Below, piece after piece: positions 1 to 8,838 of a DNA stretch of 64,000 bases. Made by a program: the position numbers and the translations under genes. Source of the DNA: Algoriphagus iocasae (GTDB lineage: Bacteria; Bacteroidota; Bacteroidia; Cytophagales; Cyclobacteriaceae); contig NZ_JACIJO010000001.1 of NCBI RefSeq assembly GCF_014206875.1, positions 1,514,680 through 1,578,679 on the forward strand. The letters are read 5' to 3'. The notes beneath the pieces are model-generated. The model searched no databases and was not told where the DNA came from. It saw only the letters and a list, made by a program, of their open reading frames with translations. Positions within the stretch are counted from its first letter, which is position 1; each line of letters opens with the position of its first letter.

Positions 1-855
1 GGGAAATTATTCTGGTTAAAGACTTATGCAATTCCTGAGGGATCTAAAACTTCCAAAGGAAGACCTATTCAGAATTTGATCAATATTGAGTCGGATGACA
101 AGATCAGATCTATTATTCAGGTAGATGATTTGAATGATGAAGATTACATCAACAATCATTTCTTGATCATGGTGACGAAGCAAGGTATTATTAAGAAAAC
201 TACCTTAGAGCAATATAGCCGACCTAGGTCAAATGGTATTATTGCATTGAATATCAGAGAAGATGACCAATTGGTAAGAGTAGATATGACCAATGGTTCT
301 CAGCATATCGTGATTGCAGCCAAATCAGGAAGAGCAATTCACTTCCCGGAAACTGCGGTTAGACCGATGGGTAGAACAGCAACTGGGGTTAAAGCAATTA
401 CTTTACAAGGCAAAGATGACTTCGTGATTGGCATGGTTTGTGCCTCTGATGAATCAGCTACTTTATTGGTGGTTTCTGAAAATGGATATGGAAAACGTTC
501 TAATCTAGACGAATACAGGATCACTAATAGAGGCGGTAAAGGCGTGAAAGCAATGAATGTTACGGATAAAACCGGAGCTTTAGTTGCGATCAAGGAAGTG
601 GCTGATTCTGATGACTTAATGATTATTAACAAGTCTGGAATTATCATTCGGATTTCTATGGATACTCTACGGATTATGGGTAGAGCTACTCAAGGAGTAA
701 GATTGATAAAAGTAGGCGAGGAAGATAGCATTTCGTCAGTAGAAAAAATCACAAAAGAGGAGGATGAAGAAGTAATAGATTCAGAAACTACTGAAGATTC
801 TCCTGAAGTAAATAATGAATCTCCTGATGCCGCAGGAGATGAACCAAATGAATAA
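1..855 (+). CDS. gyrA: DNA gyrase subunit A, C-terminal part (5' end outside window)
   Basis: This is the C-terminal beta-pinwheel of GyrA, the part of the gyrase A2B2 tetramer that wraps DNA so that ATP-driven strand passage introduces negative supercoils. The frame is open from base 1 (GKLFWLKTYAIPEG) and 284 residues are visible. The breakage-reunion domain with the active-site tyrosine lies upstream of the window. Blade motifs are visible, such as ASKNG-like turns, TNRGGKGVKAM and MGRATQGVRLIKV. The protein ends in a strongly acidic, disordered tail of about 40 residues rich in Glu, Asp and Ser, a feature known to tune wrapping in other GyrA proteins. ParC/TopoIV-A is the only serious alternative. 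The full set of pinwheel repeats and the acidic tail favour GyrA. The next gene follows after 27 bp and is probably cotranscribed. Confidence 0.93.
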   Translation, partial: GKLFWLKTYAIPEGSKTSKGRPIQNLINIESDDKIRSIIQVDDLNDEDYINNHFLIMVTKQGIIKKTTLEQYSRPRSNGIIALNIREDDQLVRVDMTNGSQHIVIAAKSGRAIHFPETAVRPMGRTATGVKAITLQGKDDFVIGMVCASDESATLLVVSENGYGKRSNLDEYRITNRGGKGVKAMNVTDKTGALVAIKEVADSDDLMIINKSGIIIRISMDTLRIMGRATQGVRLIKVGEEDSISSVEKITKEEDEEVIDSETTEDSPEVNNESPDAAGDEPNE

Positions 856-882
856 CCAAACAAAAAAAAGTAAACGCTAATA

Positions 883-2097
883 ATGAAGAAGCTAATTCTA
901 TCATTGGCCTTAATTGGTGCAACAACCTTGGCCTTTGGACAAAAAAAAGTGGTAAGATCTGCTGAGAAAAACTTCAAATCAGGTGATCTTCAGACAGCTT
1001 TATCGGAAGTTGAAGCTGCAACTAATGACCCGGAAACAGGTTCTGACCCAGAAACCTATTTACTTAAGGCAAAAATCGAAACTAAAATGTTTGGTTCCGA
1101 TTCTTCCAATACCATGCAAACTTATGAGGTAGGACAGGCTGCGCTTGCTACTTACATGAAGACCTTTGAAATGGGTGGATCAGATAAAACTTCAGGTATA
1201 GGAGAAGAAGTTTGGGAAGATGATGTTACTGGAGTTCCAGATAACTTAAGACCTTATTCTATCAATACCTTGAAAAACACTTCTTTCGATAAAGCCATCG
1301 ATAGATATAATGAAGGTGATCAAGAAATGGCTTACTATTTCTTTGACCTTGCCGGAGAAATCGACCCTGCAGATACTACTATTCATTACAATGCTGGTTT
1401 CTTGGCAAATGATTTAGAAATGTATGAAGAAGCTAAGAAGCACTTCAACTTGCTTTTGGATGTGGAAGAATATGATAAGTTAAATACTTATTACTTCATG
1501 GTTCAAATCCTAAGTGGAGCTGAGTCTAATCCTGAAGCTGCTTATGATATGGTAATGGCTGCAAGAGAAGATTATCCAGAAGATAAAATTCTTGCAGAGT
1601 ATGAAATCCAATTATTGCTTCAGTTGAATAAAATGGATGAAGCAATGGCTTCTATCAACGAGGCATTGAAAAATGATCCAAATAATGCTTCTATCTTGTT
1701 AAGATCTGGTTTCTTAAAAGAGAAGTCTGGTGATTTAGATGGTGCGATGGCTGATTATAAAAGATCAGTTGAGGTTGATCCTGATTTCTATGATGGGAAC
1801 TTCTACACGGGAGCATTGATGCTTGATAGAGCTAGAGAAATTTTGGCTGAATTGAATGGTCTTTCTGACGATGAGTGGGAAAAGAGATCTGAAGCTATGG
1901 GTAAAGAAGCTGATAATTATTACAAAGAATCTATTCCTTACTTTACTAAAGTTCTTGAAATCAGACCTGAAAATACTGATGTAATGGAGATCCTTTTCCA
2001 AGTGCATACTAGACTTAAAAATGAGGCTGAAGCTGATAAATACAACAAAAAGCTTATCGAACTAGTCGGTCCTAACTGGATGGATGGAGGAAATTAA
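883..2097 (+). CDS. Exported tetratricopeptide-repeat protein
   Basis: The 404-residue protein begins with a clear Sec signal peptide (MKKLILSLALIGATTLAFGQ), so it should act in the periplasm or at the outer membrane. TPR helices are visible at about residues 165-200, 245-300 and 350-400. Each shows the A-x3-Y/F and P-N/D spacing of the repeat (for example GDLDGAMADYKRSVEVDPD). TPRs are protein-protein scaffolds and no catalytic motif is seen. The gene follows gyrA by 27 bp and ends at a strong intrinsic terminator, so the two are likely one transcriptional unit. This gyrA-TPR neighbourhood seems common in Cytophagales, from memory. The specific partner is unknown. Confidence 0.85.
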   Translation: MKKLILSLALIGATTLAFGQKKVVRSAEKNFKSGDLQTALSEVEAATNDPETGSDPETYLLKAKIETKMFGSDSSNTMQTYEVGQAALATYMKTFEMGGSDKTSGIGEEVWEDDVTGVPDNLRPYSINTLKNTSFDKAIDRYNEGDQEMAYYFFDLAGEIDPADTTIHYNAGFLANDLEMYEEAKKHFNLLLDVEEYDKLNTYYFMVQILSGAESNPEAAYDMVMAAREDYPEDKILAEYEIQLLLQLNKMDEAMASINEALKNDPNNASILLRSGFLKEKSGDLDGAMADYKRSVEVDPDFYDGNFYTGALMLDRAREILAELNGLSDDEWEKRSEAMGKEADNYYKESIPYFTKVLEIRPENTDVMEILFQVHTRLKNEAEADKYNKKLIELVGPNWMDGGN

Positions 2098-2116
2098 TAG
2101 CTCTCAATAAATTATT

Positions 2117-2145
2117 AAAGCCAGCATTCGTGCTGGCTTTTTTTA
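2117..2145 (+). terminator. Intrinsic terminator after gyrA-TPR unit
   Basis: A 9-10 bp perfect stem (AAAGCCAGCA / TGCTGGCTTT) closes on a TTCG tetraloop and runs into seven T residues. It lies 20 bp after the stop of the TPR gene. Confidence 0.9.
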
Positions 2146-2208
2146 TGTTAAAAATTTTAATCCTGGACTTGTTTTAGCGGAAATGCATCGTTCTTTTTTT
2201 ATTCCTCT

Positions 2209-2216
2209 TATCTTTG
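2209..2216 (+). promoter_or_regulatory. Candidate -7 element for the PagL-like gene
   Basis: TATCTTTG matches the Bacteroidota sigma-A -7 consensus TAnnTTTG exactly and lies 22 bp upstream of the start codon at 2239. No TTTG -33 box sits at the usual 19-21 bp spacing, so the assignment rests on the -7 element alone. Confidence 0.4.
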
Positions 2217-2238
2217 TAATTCATCTGTTAGTTTTACG

Positions 2239-3378
2239 ATGCCAGTGACTTTAAAAGCAGTTGCCCTTACTGTTTTAATATCAATTTTCGCTTTCCAGAC
2301 CTTTGCCCAGTCAAAGTTTCAAAAATCAATAGTTGTTAGCTATGAAAATGGCCCGCTTTTGGGCAATGGAAAAGACTGGGCAGATGAGATTCGTCAATCT
2401 GAACATTACAATGGAATTGATGTCAGATTTGAATGGAGGAAAGTTGAAAATACCTTTTATAATTTCCTTTATAGGTATCCCAGCATGGGTTTTGGCTTAA
2501 GTTCATTAGCCCATTATTCAGAACAACTGGGAAGGCCAATGGGAGTTTATGGCTTCGTAGAAATGCCTTTTTCCAGAAAAGGAATACATCAGAAGTTTTA
2601 TTTAAGCTATTTCGCTCAAATAGGTTTGGGCTTTCATATCAAACCCTATGATCCTGAGACAAATCCCCTGAATCTCTTTGTAGGATCAAATCTGAATAGT
2701 TATATCCATTTAGGTTTTAAGGCAAATTATCAGATTACTGATAGGGTAAGTGTTCTCGGTACCATTGGTCTAAAACATTTTTCTAATGGCTCATCTAAAA
2801 AGCCTAATGCAGGTATCAATTATGCTCCAATAGGATTTGGAATTAAAACCAAACTAGGGAGAATTGAACAATTGCCTACCGAAAGAGTCACTTATCCAGA
2901 CTTGGAGAAAAGAGGATTTTGGAATTTAGCTCTATACCTCGGAGCCAAAAGTTATGAAATCGGAGACCCGACTTATTTTAGAGGAGGATTGGGAATTAAT
3001 TATTTATGGGAGGCATCTTATAAATATAGAGTGGGTTTGGGAATAGATTGGTTTTATGGAGCAGGCATCAAAGAGCGTTGGCCAGATCAAAATACCGGGT
3101 TTTTTGACGCCAATTCCTTTGCATTAGTAGGGTCTTGGGAATGGAAAATTAACGAACACTTATATGCTCCTGTGGCGTTTGGAGTATATTTCAACCAATC
3201 GGAATTCAATCAAGAAGTGTCTTGGTTTTACGAAAGAGTAGGGGTAAGATACAGGTTTGATAATAACATATTCACTGGTATTCAAATCAAAGCACACAAG
3301 GCAAAAGCTGACTTTTTTGAATTTACATTTGGTTATACGATTCCCGGAAAAATCAAATATATACGACCGGGAAAGTAG
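2239..3378 (+). CDS. Acyloxyacyl hydrolase / PagL-like lipid A 3-O-deacylase
   Basis: A 379-residue outer-membrane beta-barrel protein with a signal peptide ending near FAQ (residue 24). The family removes a 3-O-linked acyl chain from lipid A in the outer membrane. The diagnostic PagL motif is present as LKHFSNGSSK, with candidate catalytic His180 and Ser182 and Asn183 in the expected H-x-S-N order. Alternating aromatic and polar strands on both sides fit a barrel. At 379 residues it is about twice the length of PagL from Pseudomonas. The extra C-terminal half (from about residue 215) looks like a second barrel-type segment, which is usual for Bacteroidota members of this family. The substrate here is inferred. 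A generic barrel without activity cannot be excluded. Confidence 0.72.
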   Translation: MPVTLKAVALTVLISIFAFQTFAQSKFQKSIVVSYENGPLLGNGKDWADEIRQSEHYNGIDVRFEWRKVENTFYNFLYRYPSMGFGLSSLAHYSEQLGRPMGVYGFVEMPFSRKGIHQKFYLSYFAQIGLGFHIKPYDPETNPLNLFVGSNLNSYIHLGFKANYQITDRVSVLGTIGLKHFSNGSSKKPNAGINYAPIGFGIKTKLGRIEQLPTERVTYPDLEKRGFWNLALYLGAKSYEIGDPTYFRGGLGINYLWEASYKYRVGLGIDWFYGAGIKERWPDQNTGFFDANSFALVGSWEWKINEHLYAPVAFGVYFNQSEFNQEVSWFYERVGVRYRFDNNIFTGIQIKAHKAKADFFEFTFGYTIPGKIKYIRPGK

Positions 3379-3457
3379 ATTGATCACCCATTGATCACAA
3401 AATATTTTTATTTGCAACAAGCTTATTTTAGCTTGTACTGATTATTTATGCCCTTTT

Positions 3458-5920
3458 ATGACCAAATCTAAAATATTCGCTACTGTTTCGATCTTAGCAG
3501 GCCTTTTTGTCTTTAATTTAACCTTAGCGCAATCGGTTCCTTCATCAAAGTTGTATCAGAAATTACTTCAATTAAAGGAAACCCGAAGAGTTTTATATGT
3601 GGCTGCTCACCCTGATGATGAAAACACTAGGTTAATTTCTTACCTCGCAAATGGTGAAAACCTTCAGGTTGCCTATCTCAGTTTGACAAGAGGAGATGGA
3701 GGACAGAATCTCATTGGGAAAGAACTCAGTGAAAAATTAGGTCAGATCAGAACTCAGGAATTACTTCAAGCCAGAAAGACCGATGGAGGAAGGCAATTCT
3801 TTTCCAGAGCGATTGATTTTGGTTACACGAAAACTCCAGATGAGACTTTTCAGAATTGGGATAGAGAGAAGATACTTTCAGACGTAGTCTGGGTAATCAG
3901 AAATTTCCAACCGGATATCATCATCACCAGATTTAACACCACTCCTGGAGGTGGAAATCACGGCCAGCATACTACTTCTGCAATTATGGCGGGTGAAGCA
4001 ATGCGAGTATCTGGAGATCCAAAAGTTTTTCCAGAACAATTAAAATATGTTGATCCTTGGAAACCTAAAAGAGTATTCTGGAACACGTATAATTTCCGAG
4101 GGGAATTTAAAAAAGAAGAGGGGATTCAATATTTTGAATTTCCGACAGGTGACTATAATCCACTTTTAGGAGAAACTTACAGCCAAATCGCTGCTGATAG
4201 TCGCACCATGCATAAATCTCAGGGATTTGGAAGCACTGCTACTAATGGGGAAGCAACTGATTATATTCAATTTGTGGAAGGTGAGGCAGCCGTGAATTCA
4301 GAGTTTGATGGAGTGAAAAACCGTTGGGAAACCATAGATGGGGGGAAAGAAGTGGAGGCTTTAATAGATCAAACCTTAAAAAACTTTGATTTTACTCACC
4401 CCGAAAATAACATTTCCAGTTTATTGCAAATCAAGGAAAAACTTGATCAGTTGGATGCAAAAGCAATGTGGGTGGAAGAGAAAAAGGCCAAAATAGATGA
4501 ATTAATTTTGGAGTCCTTGGGGGTAGAAGCAGAATGGATTGTAAGGAAAGAACTTGGTTATGCAGGGGAAAGTGTTGAAACCACTTTAGAAATTACCAAC
4601 CCAACAGATAATAAGTTGGAGTTAAAGACTTTTGGTTTTTTAGGTCAACAATCTTCTATAAACCAAACTCTTGGACAGAATAAATTGGAGTCGATCTCTC
4701 AAGAATTAATTCTTCCTAAAGATACTCCTCTTTCCCAGCCTTATTGGCTGAAGGACCCTTCAGACGGAGCCTTATATCATGTTAGAAATCAATTGCTGAT
4801 CGGAAAACCTTTCGAAAATGATCAGATTAAAGGGATATTGAATCTTTCTTATGAAGGAGAAGAAATTGCTTTAGAGCTTCCTTTGATGTTTAAATATAAT
4901 AGTCCGGTAGATGGAGAAGTGAAGCAGCCATTTACAGTAGTTACGGAAGTCGATTTAGTAGTTTCAAAAGAAAATGTATTTTTAGTAGAGGGTGTCGATC
5001 CAAAACTTACTGTTACTGTAAATTTTGCCAATGAAATGTTAGATGGGAAACTTGGTTTCGAAAATCTAACTTCAAGTCAGTATAAAATTGTCTCTGAATC
5101 TACCAATGAAGCCAATAAACAAAAGCTTTATGAGGTAGAGTTTTCTTTGGATGCCAATCAAAAAAGAACTGTAACAGCAACCTATACGACTACAAACGGG
5201 GAAGTTTTTGATCAGTCTACCAATAGAATTATTTATTCCCACATTCCTAACCTAACCTACTTTAGCCCAGCTTCGGTCAATTTGATCAAGGCTGATTGGA
5301 AAATTTCAGGTGCTAAAATCGGGTATGTACCTGGTGCTGGTGACGATGTGCCAAGTGTCTTATCAGCTTTGGGCTATGAAGTAGTAGAAATTGGTCCAAA
5401 TGATTTTAATCAGGCTTATTTAAGTCAATTTAAAGCGGTGGTAGTTGGGATCCGTGCTTATAATACCAACCTTAGTCTTATTGAAAACCAACAGGTTTTG
5501 ATGGATTACGTGAAGGAAGGTGGAAATGTGGTAGTTCAATACAATACCACTGGTGGTTTAAAATCCTCAGATATGGGACCATATCCATTTAGTCTAAGTA
5601 GAGACCGAGTTACAGTAGAAAACTCTCCATTTAAAGCAGATTACAATCATCCTGTATTGTCAACTCCCAATCAACTTGTTGCTGAGGATTTTGATGGATG
5701 GGTTCAGGAAAGAGGATTATATTTCGTGACAGATATTTCTAAAGAATACAGTACGCCATTGCAGTTTCAGGATCCAGATGAGGATTTCCTGAATGGATCT
5801 TTGATTTATACAAAGTATGGAAAGGGAAACTACGTTTATACTAGTATTTCTTTCTTTAGAGAACTTCCTGCGGGTGTTCCTGGTGCCATCAAGTTATTTA
5901 TTAACCTTATAGAGCAATAG
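3458..5920 (+). CDS. PIG-L family deacetylase (LmbE-like), secreted
   Basis: An 820-residue exported protein (signal peptide ending near LAQ, residue 25). The N-terminal domain is a zinc-dependent GlcNAc de-N-acetylase fold. The AHPDDE motif is at residues 50-55 (His51, Asp53, Asp54), with further zinc-ligand histidines in NHGQHTTSA (His168, His171). The middle carries beta-sandwich domains. Residues about 615-820 resemble a class I amidotransferase-like or ThuA-like fold (VVEIGPNDF, VVGIRAYN, GGNVVVQYN). PIG-L enzymes remove acetyl groups from N-acetylglucosaminyl conjugates; the natural substrate here is unknown. A 7-bp hairpin (ACAAGCT/AGCTTGT, 3417-3436) sits in the leader. A 34-codon ORF and a sodium symporter follow almost without gap, so deacetylation and uptake are probably coupled. 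Confidence 0.85.
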   Translation: MTKSKIFATVSILAGLFVFNLTLAQSVPSSKLYQKLLQLKETRRVLYVAAHPDDENTRLISYLANGENLQVAYLSLTRGDGGQNLIGKELSEKLGQIRTQELLQARKTDGGRQFFSRAIDFGYTKTPDETFQNWDREKILSDVVWVIRNFQPDIIITRFNTTPGGGNHGQHTTSAIMAGEAMRVSGDPKVFPEQLKYVDPWKPKRVFWNTYNFRGEFKKEEGIQYFEFPTGDYNPLLGETYSQIAADSRTMHKSQGFGSTATNGEATDYIQFVEGEAAVNSEFDGVKNRWETIDGGKEVEALIDQTLKNFDFTHPENNISSLLQIKEKLDQLDAKAMWVEEKKAKIDELILESLGVEAEWIVRKELGYAGESVETTLEITNPTDNKLELKTFGFLGQQSSINQTLGQNKLESISQELILPKDTPLSQPYWLKDPSDGALYHVRNQLLIGKPFENDQIKGILNLSYEGEEIALELPLMFKYNSPVDGEVKQPFTVVTEVDLVVSKENVFLVEGVDPKLTVTVNFANEMLDGKLGFENLTSSQYKIVSESTNEANKQKLYEVEFSLDANQKRTVTATYTTTNGEVFDQSTNRIIYSHIPNLTYFSPASVNLIKADWKISGAKIGYVPGAGDDVPSVLSALGYEVVEIGPNDFNQAYLSQFKAVVVGIRAYNTNLSLIENQQVLMDYVKEGGNVVVQYNTTGGLKSSDMGPYPFSLSRDRVTVENSPFKADYNHPVLSTPNQLVAEDFDGWVQERGLYFVTDISKEYSTPLQFQDPDEDFLNGSLIYTKYGKGNYVYTSISFFRELPAGVPGAIKLFINLIEQ

Positions 5921-5922
5921 TT

Positions 5923-6027
5923 TTGGAAGAGAAAAAAATACACTGGAAAAACCTTTACCTAGGTTTAATTGCTAGTTTAGTGTTAATCATCGCCTTTTTC
6001 TCCTGGCTTCAAAATGCCTATGCATGA
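5923..6027 (+). CDS. 34-aa single-pass membrane microprotein, coupled to the symporter
   Basis: A small ORF starting at TTG (5923) two bases after the deacetylase stop. It encodes 34 residues: a short charged N-terminus (EEKKIHWKN) and then one hydrophobic segment (LYLGLIASLVLIIAFFSW) ending in LQNAYA. Its stop overlaps the symporter start as ATGA (6024-6027), the typical geometry of translational coupling. Position between two cotranscribed genes and a clean transmembrane profile support a real gene. The TTG start and lack of any named family lower confidence. It may be a symporter accessory subunit, or merely a coupling leader peptide. Confidence 0.6.
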   Translation: MEEKKIHWKNLYLGLIASLVLIIAFFSWLQNAYA

Positions 6028-7727
6028 GTGTAATTGATTGGATAGTATTATTTGGAACACTTGGGACTATTGCTGCCTATGGTGTTTATAAAACCTACAA
6101 GCAAAGCAGTCTTGACTCATACCTAAGAGGCAAAAACTCCATGAATTGGTGGACCATTGGTCTTTCTATCATGGCAACACAAGCCTCAGCAATTACTTTT
6201 TTGAGTACACCTGGACAGGCTTATGAGGATGGGATGCGCTTCATTCAATTCTATTTTGGTTTACCGATTGCAATGATTATCATTTCAGTCAGTTTTATTC
6301 CTATTTATTACAAGCTAAAAGTTTATACTGCTTATGAGTATCTGGAGAATAGGTTTGACCTAAAAACCAGGACTTTGGCTGCCTTATTGTTTATCATACA
6401 AAGAGGGCTTGCAGCTGGAATTACCATCTATGCACCAGCGATTATTCTTTCTACTCTTTTAGGGTGGAATTTGACCTGGACCAATGTCCTGATAGGGACT
6501 TTAGTAATTGCTTATACAGTGTCTGGAGGAACTGAAGCGGTTTCTATCACCCAGAAACAACAAATGGCTGTAATGATGGGAGGGATGATCCTCGCTGGGA
6601 TCATTGTGATTCAAATGCTTCCAATTTCATTTCAAGAGGCTTTACATGTCGCTGGAAAAATGGAAAAGCTGAATATGGTCAATTTTGAATTTGATCTGGC
6701 TGACCGCTACAATGTATGGTCTGGGATGACAGCGGCGGTATTCTTATTTCTCTCATATTTTGGAACCGATCAAAGTCAAGTTCAAAGATATCTTTCAGGT
6801 CAGACTCTTTCCCAAAGTAGAATGGGGTTGATTATGAATGGATTTTTGAAAATTCCGATGCAGTTTGTGATTCTGTTTATAGGAGTAATGGTTTTCGTTT
6901 TTTACCAGTTTTATCAGCCACCGGTAGTTTTTAATAAAGTCCAGACGGATAAGTTACGTGAAAGTGAATATGCTGAGGATTTTGAAAAACTAGAGGAGAA
7001 ATACACTGCAAATTTTGAAGAGAGTAAAGCTTCCTACCTGAAAATGCTAGAAGCAATAGATCAAAATGATCAATCAGCTGAAAAGATAGTTAAGGAGGAT
7101 ATTCAATCTTTGAAGGCAGAACAAAATCAAATCAGGGAAGAAGTTAAGGCTTTGATTGTAACCAATGACCCTGTGGCTGAGACACGGGATACAGATTACG
7201 TATTCATGCGCTTTGTCATGGATAATTTGCCAAAGGGAATTATCGGGTTGTTGTTTGCTGTGATCTTTTCTGCGGCAATGTCATCAAGTGCATCAGAGCT
7301 AAATTCCCTAGGATCGACCAGCACGATAGATCTCTACAAACGCTCTATTAAAAAAGATGCAACTGATTTACACTATTTAAGATCTTCTAAATTCTTCACA
7401 GCATTTTGGGGTGTAGGAGCTATTCTATTTGCCACCTATGCTTCGCTATTTGAAAATTTAATCCAAGCAGTAAACTTATTGGGTTCCTTATTCTACGGTA
7501 CAATCCTGGGTATTTTTATCGTAGGATTTTTCATGAAATGGATCAAAGGTAGGGCAGTTTTTATTGCGGCATTGTGTTCCCAGGCGCTTATTTTATTAAT
7601 TCATTTTAGAAATGGCGTAGGAATGTTTGACTTCGTTTGGAACATAGGTTTCCTCTGGTATAATGCCATTGGCTGCTTAGCAGTGATGCTCTTTGCAACA
7701 ATTCTTCAAGCAACCCTAAAGAAGTAA
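6024..7727 (+). CDS. Sodium:solute symporter (SSS/SGLT family)
   Basis: A 567-residue inner-membrane transporter with about 13 hydrophobic helices. SSS signatures include GKNSMNWWTIGLSIMATQAS near the N-terminus, GGTEAVSITQKQQ (about 172-184) and AAMSSSASELNSLGSTSTID (about 416-435), a region that forms the Na+ site in this fold. A hydrophilic, probably coiled-coil insertion of about 90 residues (roughly 310-395, rich in Glu/Lys) separates two helices and is longer than in sugar symporters such as vSGLT. The family couples Na+ entry to uptake of sugars, amino acids or sialic acid. The PIG-L neighbour suggests an amino-sugar-derived substrate, but this is inference. Confidence 0.88.
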   Translation: MSVIDWIVLFGTLGTIAAYGVYKTYKQSSLDSYLRGKNSMNWWTIGLSIMATQASAITFLSTPGQAYEDGMRFIQFYFGLPIAMIIISVSFIPIYYKLKVYTAYEYLENRFDLKTRTLAALLFIIQRGLAAGITIYAPAIILSTLLGWNLTWTNVLIGTLVIAYTVSGGTEAVSITQKQQMAVMMGGMILAGIIVIQMLPISFQEALHVAGKMEKLNMVNFEFDLADRYNVWSGMTAAVFLFLSYFGTDQSQVQRYLSGQTLSQSRMGLIMNGFLKIPMQFVILFIGVMVFVFYQFYQPPVVFNKVQTDKLRESEYAEDFEKLEEKYTANFEESKASYLKMLEAIDQNDQSAEKIVKEDIQSLKAEQNQIREEVKALIVTNDPVAETRDTDYVFMRFVMDNLPKGIIGLLFAVIFSAAMSSSASELNSLGSTSTIDLYKRSIKKDATDLHYLRSSKFFTAFWGVGAILFATYASLFENLIQAVNLLGSLFYGTILGIFIVGFFMKWIKGRAVFIAALCSQALILLIHFRNGVGMFDFVWNIGFLWYNAIGCLAVMLFATILQATLKK

Positions 7728-7731
7728 AATG

Positions 7732-7773
7732 AAATAAGCCTTCCAAAATCTCATTTTGGAAGGCTTATTTTTT
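7732..7773. terminator. Bidirectional intrinsic terminator
   Basis: A perfect 18-bp stem (7732-7749 with 7753-7770) on a CTC loop is flanked by A and T runs on both sides. It separates the symporter gene from the convergent DUF2911 gene and can serve both strands. Confidence 0.92.
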
Positions 7774-7808
7774 AATTCAAAAATCAATTGAATTTTATTG
7801 ATTTCGAT

Positions 7809-8663
7809 TTATTTCAAAGATTTAATCAACCTTTCATTCAATCCCACATAATCCGGATTTTGCGCTTCTTCAGCCAGTTCGATTGATTCTTTAGCCGACT
7901 CAATCGCTTCAGTCTTAAGGCCAAGAGCTACTTCAATTTTCGCTTTTAGATGATAAGCCCAGAATTTAGGATCGTTTTCTACAGATTCCTGAATCCACTC
8001 ATAAGCTTTGTTTAAATCTCTTCCGGTAGTTAGATAATAACTTGATGCCTCATAAAGCAGGTTTGGATTGTCTGTGTCCTGATCCAAAACATACTCTTTT
8101 ATTTGAGCCATGACGATAGGGTCAGCATCCATAGAAATATGGAATTCAGCTCTGGTTTGTTCCCATTTCATGGATAAATCTGCTCCGGTATCAGTCATAT
8201 TGTTGAAGTTTATTTCGAAGGTCTCGTACTTTCTGCTGGTTTTAGATGGGGTAACCTGAAATCTCATCAAATCTTCCTCAGGATTGTATCCAATAGCCCC
8301 CCAAAGCTTGGTGTTTTTGGACAAAATAATGGTCCAGCTGTTTTTATTTGGGATGGAGTAAATCGCATACTGTCCTTTCGGTACATTTTGTCCCTCTATT
8401 TTAACATCTGTCGAGAAATCAATAACTGTTGCGCCGTTTGCTCCTGTTCTCCAAATCACCCCATAAGGGACCAATTCCCCAAAGATCTTCCTTCCTTTAG
8501 TACTTGGCCTGCTATAGGAAACCGTGACATCTGTTAAGCCTACCTTTTGTGCAATTTTTGCAGAGGGTGATGCTTGAGGCATATCTATTTGTTGCGCAAA
8601 TGATTGATAACCAAATAGAAATAAAATTAAAGAGAAGTATAAAGGTAAGGAATGTGTTTTCAT
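7809..8663 (-). CDS. DUF2911 domain protein with C-terminal TPR-like helices
   Basis: A 284-residue exported protein. The frame is open further upstream, but the Met at 8663 begins a signal peptide (MKTHSLPLYFSLILFLFGYQ, cleaved near SFAQ) and is the better start. DUF2911 covers about residues 30-170, with the conserved stretches VSYSRPSTKGRKIFG, VPYGVIWRTGAN and GQYAIYSIP. The C-terminal 110 residues form helical pairs resembling TPRs (NPNLLYEASSYYLTTGRDL, WAYHLKAKIEVALG). DUF2911 is widespread in Bacteroidota and has no established biochemical role. It stands alone between a terminator and a divergent dehydrogenase gene. Confidence 0.83.
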   Translation of the reverse strand: MKTHSLPLYFSLILFLFGYQSFAQQIDMPQASPSAKIAQKVGLTDVTVSYSRPSTKGRKIFGELVPYGVIWRTGANGATVIDFSTDVKIEGQNVPKGQYAIYSIPNKNSWTIILSKNTKLWGAIGYNPEEDLMRFQVTPSKTSRKYETFEINFNNMTDTGADLSMKWEQTRAEFHISMDADPIVMAQIKEYVLDQDTDNPNLLYEASSYYLTTGRDLNKAYEWIQESVENDPKFWAYHLKAKIEVALGLKTEAIESAKESIELAEEAQNPDYVGLNERLIKSLK

Positions 8664-8838
8664 AACCATTTTTTTGTTTTGTATTCCAATTAAATCGGAT
8701 TTGACTTGATTTAGTTTACAAAAATCATGTAAATTCATATAATTTCCTGCATTTTGGATGGCAGGTTAGCAAGATTTTTGTCTTTATTTTGACAATCTAT
8801 AATTTCCCATTTTTGGGGTTTAATATTTTTCGATTCTT

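Noticed and set aside
3379..3457. TTGATCAC direct repeat and 7-bp hairpin before the PIG-L gene as a riboswitch
   Set aside because: No known riboswitch consensus is seen. The structure is too small, and a simple leader hairpin explains it.
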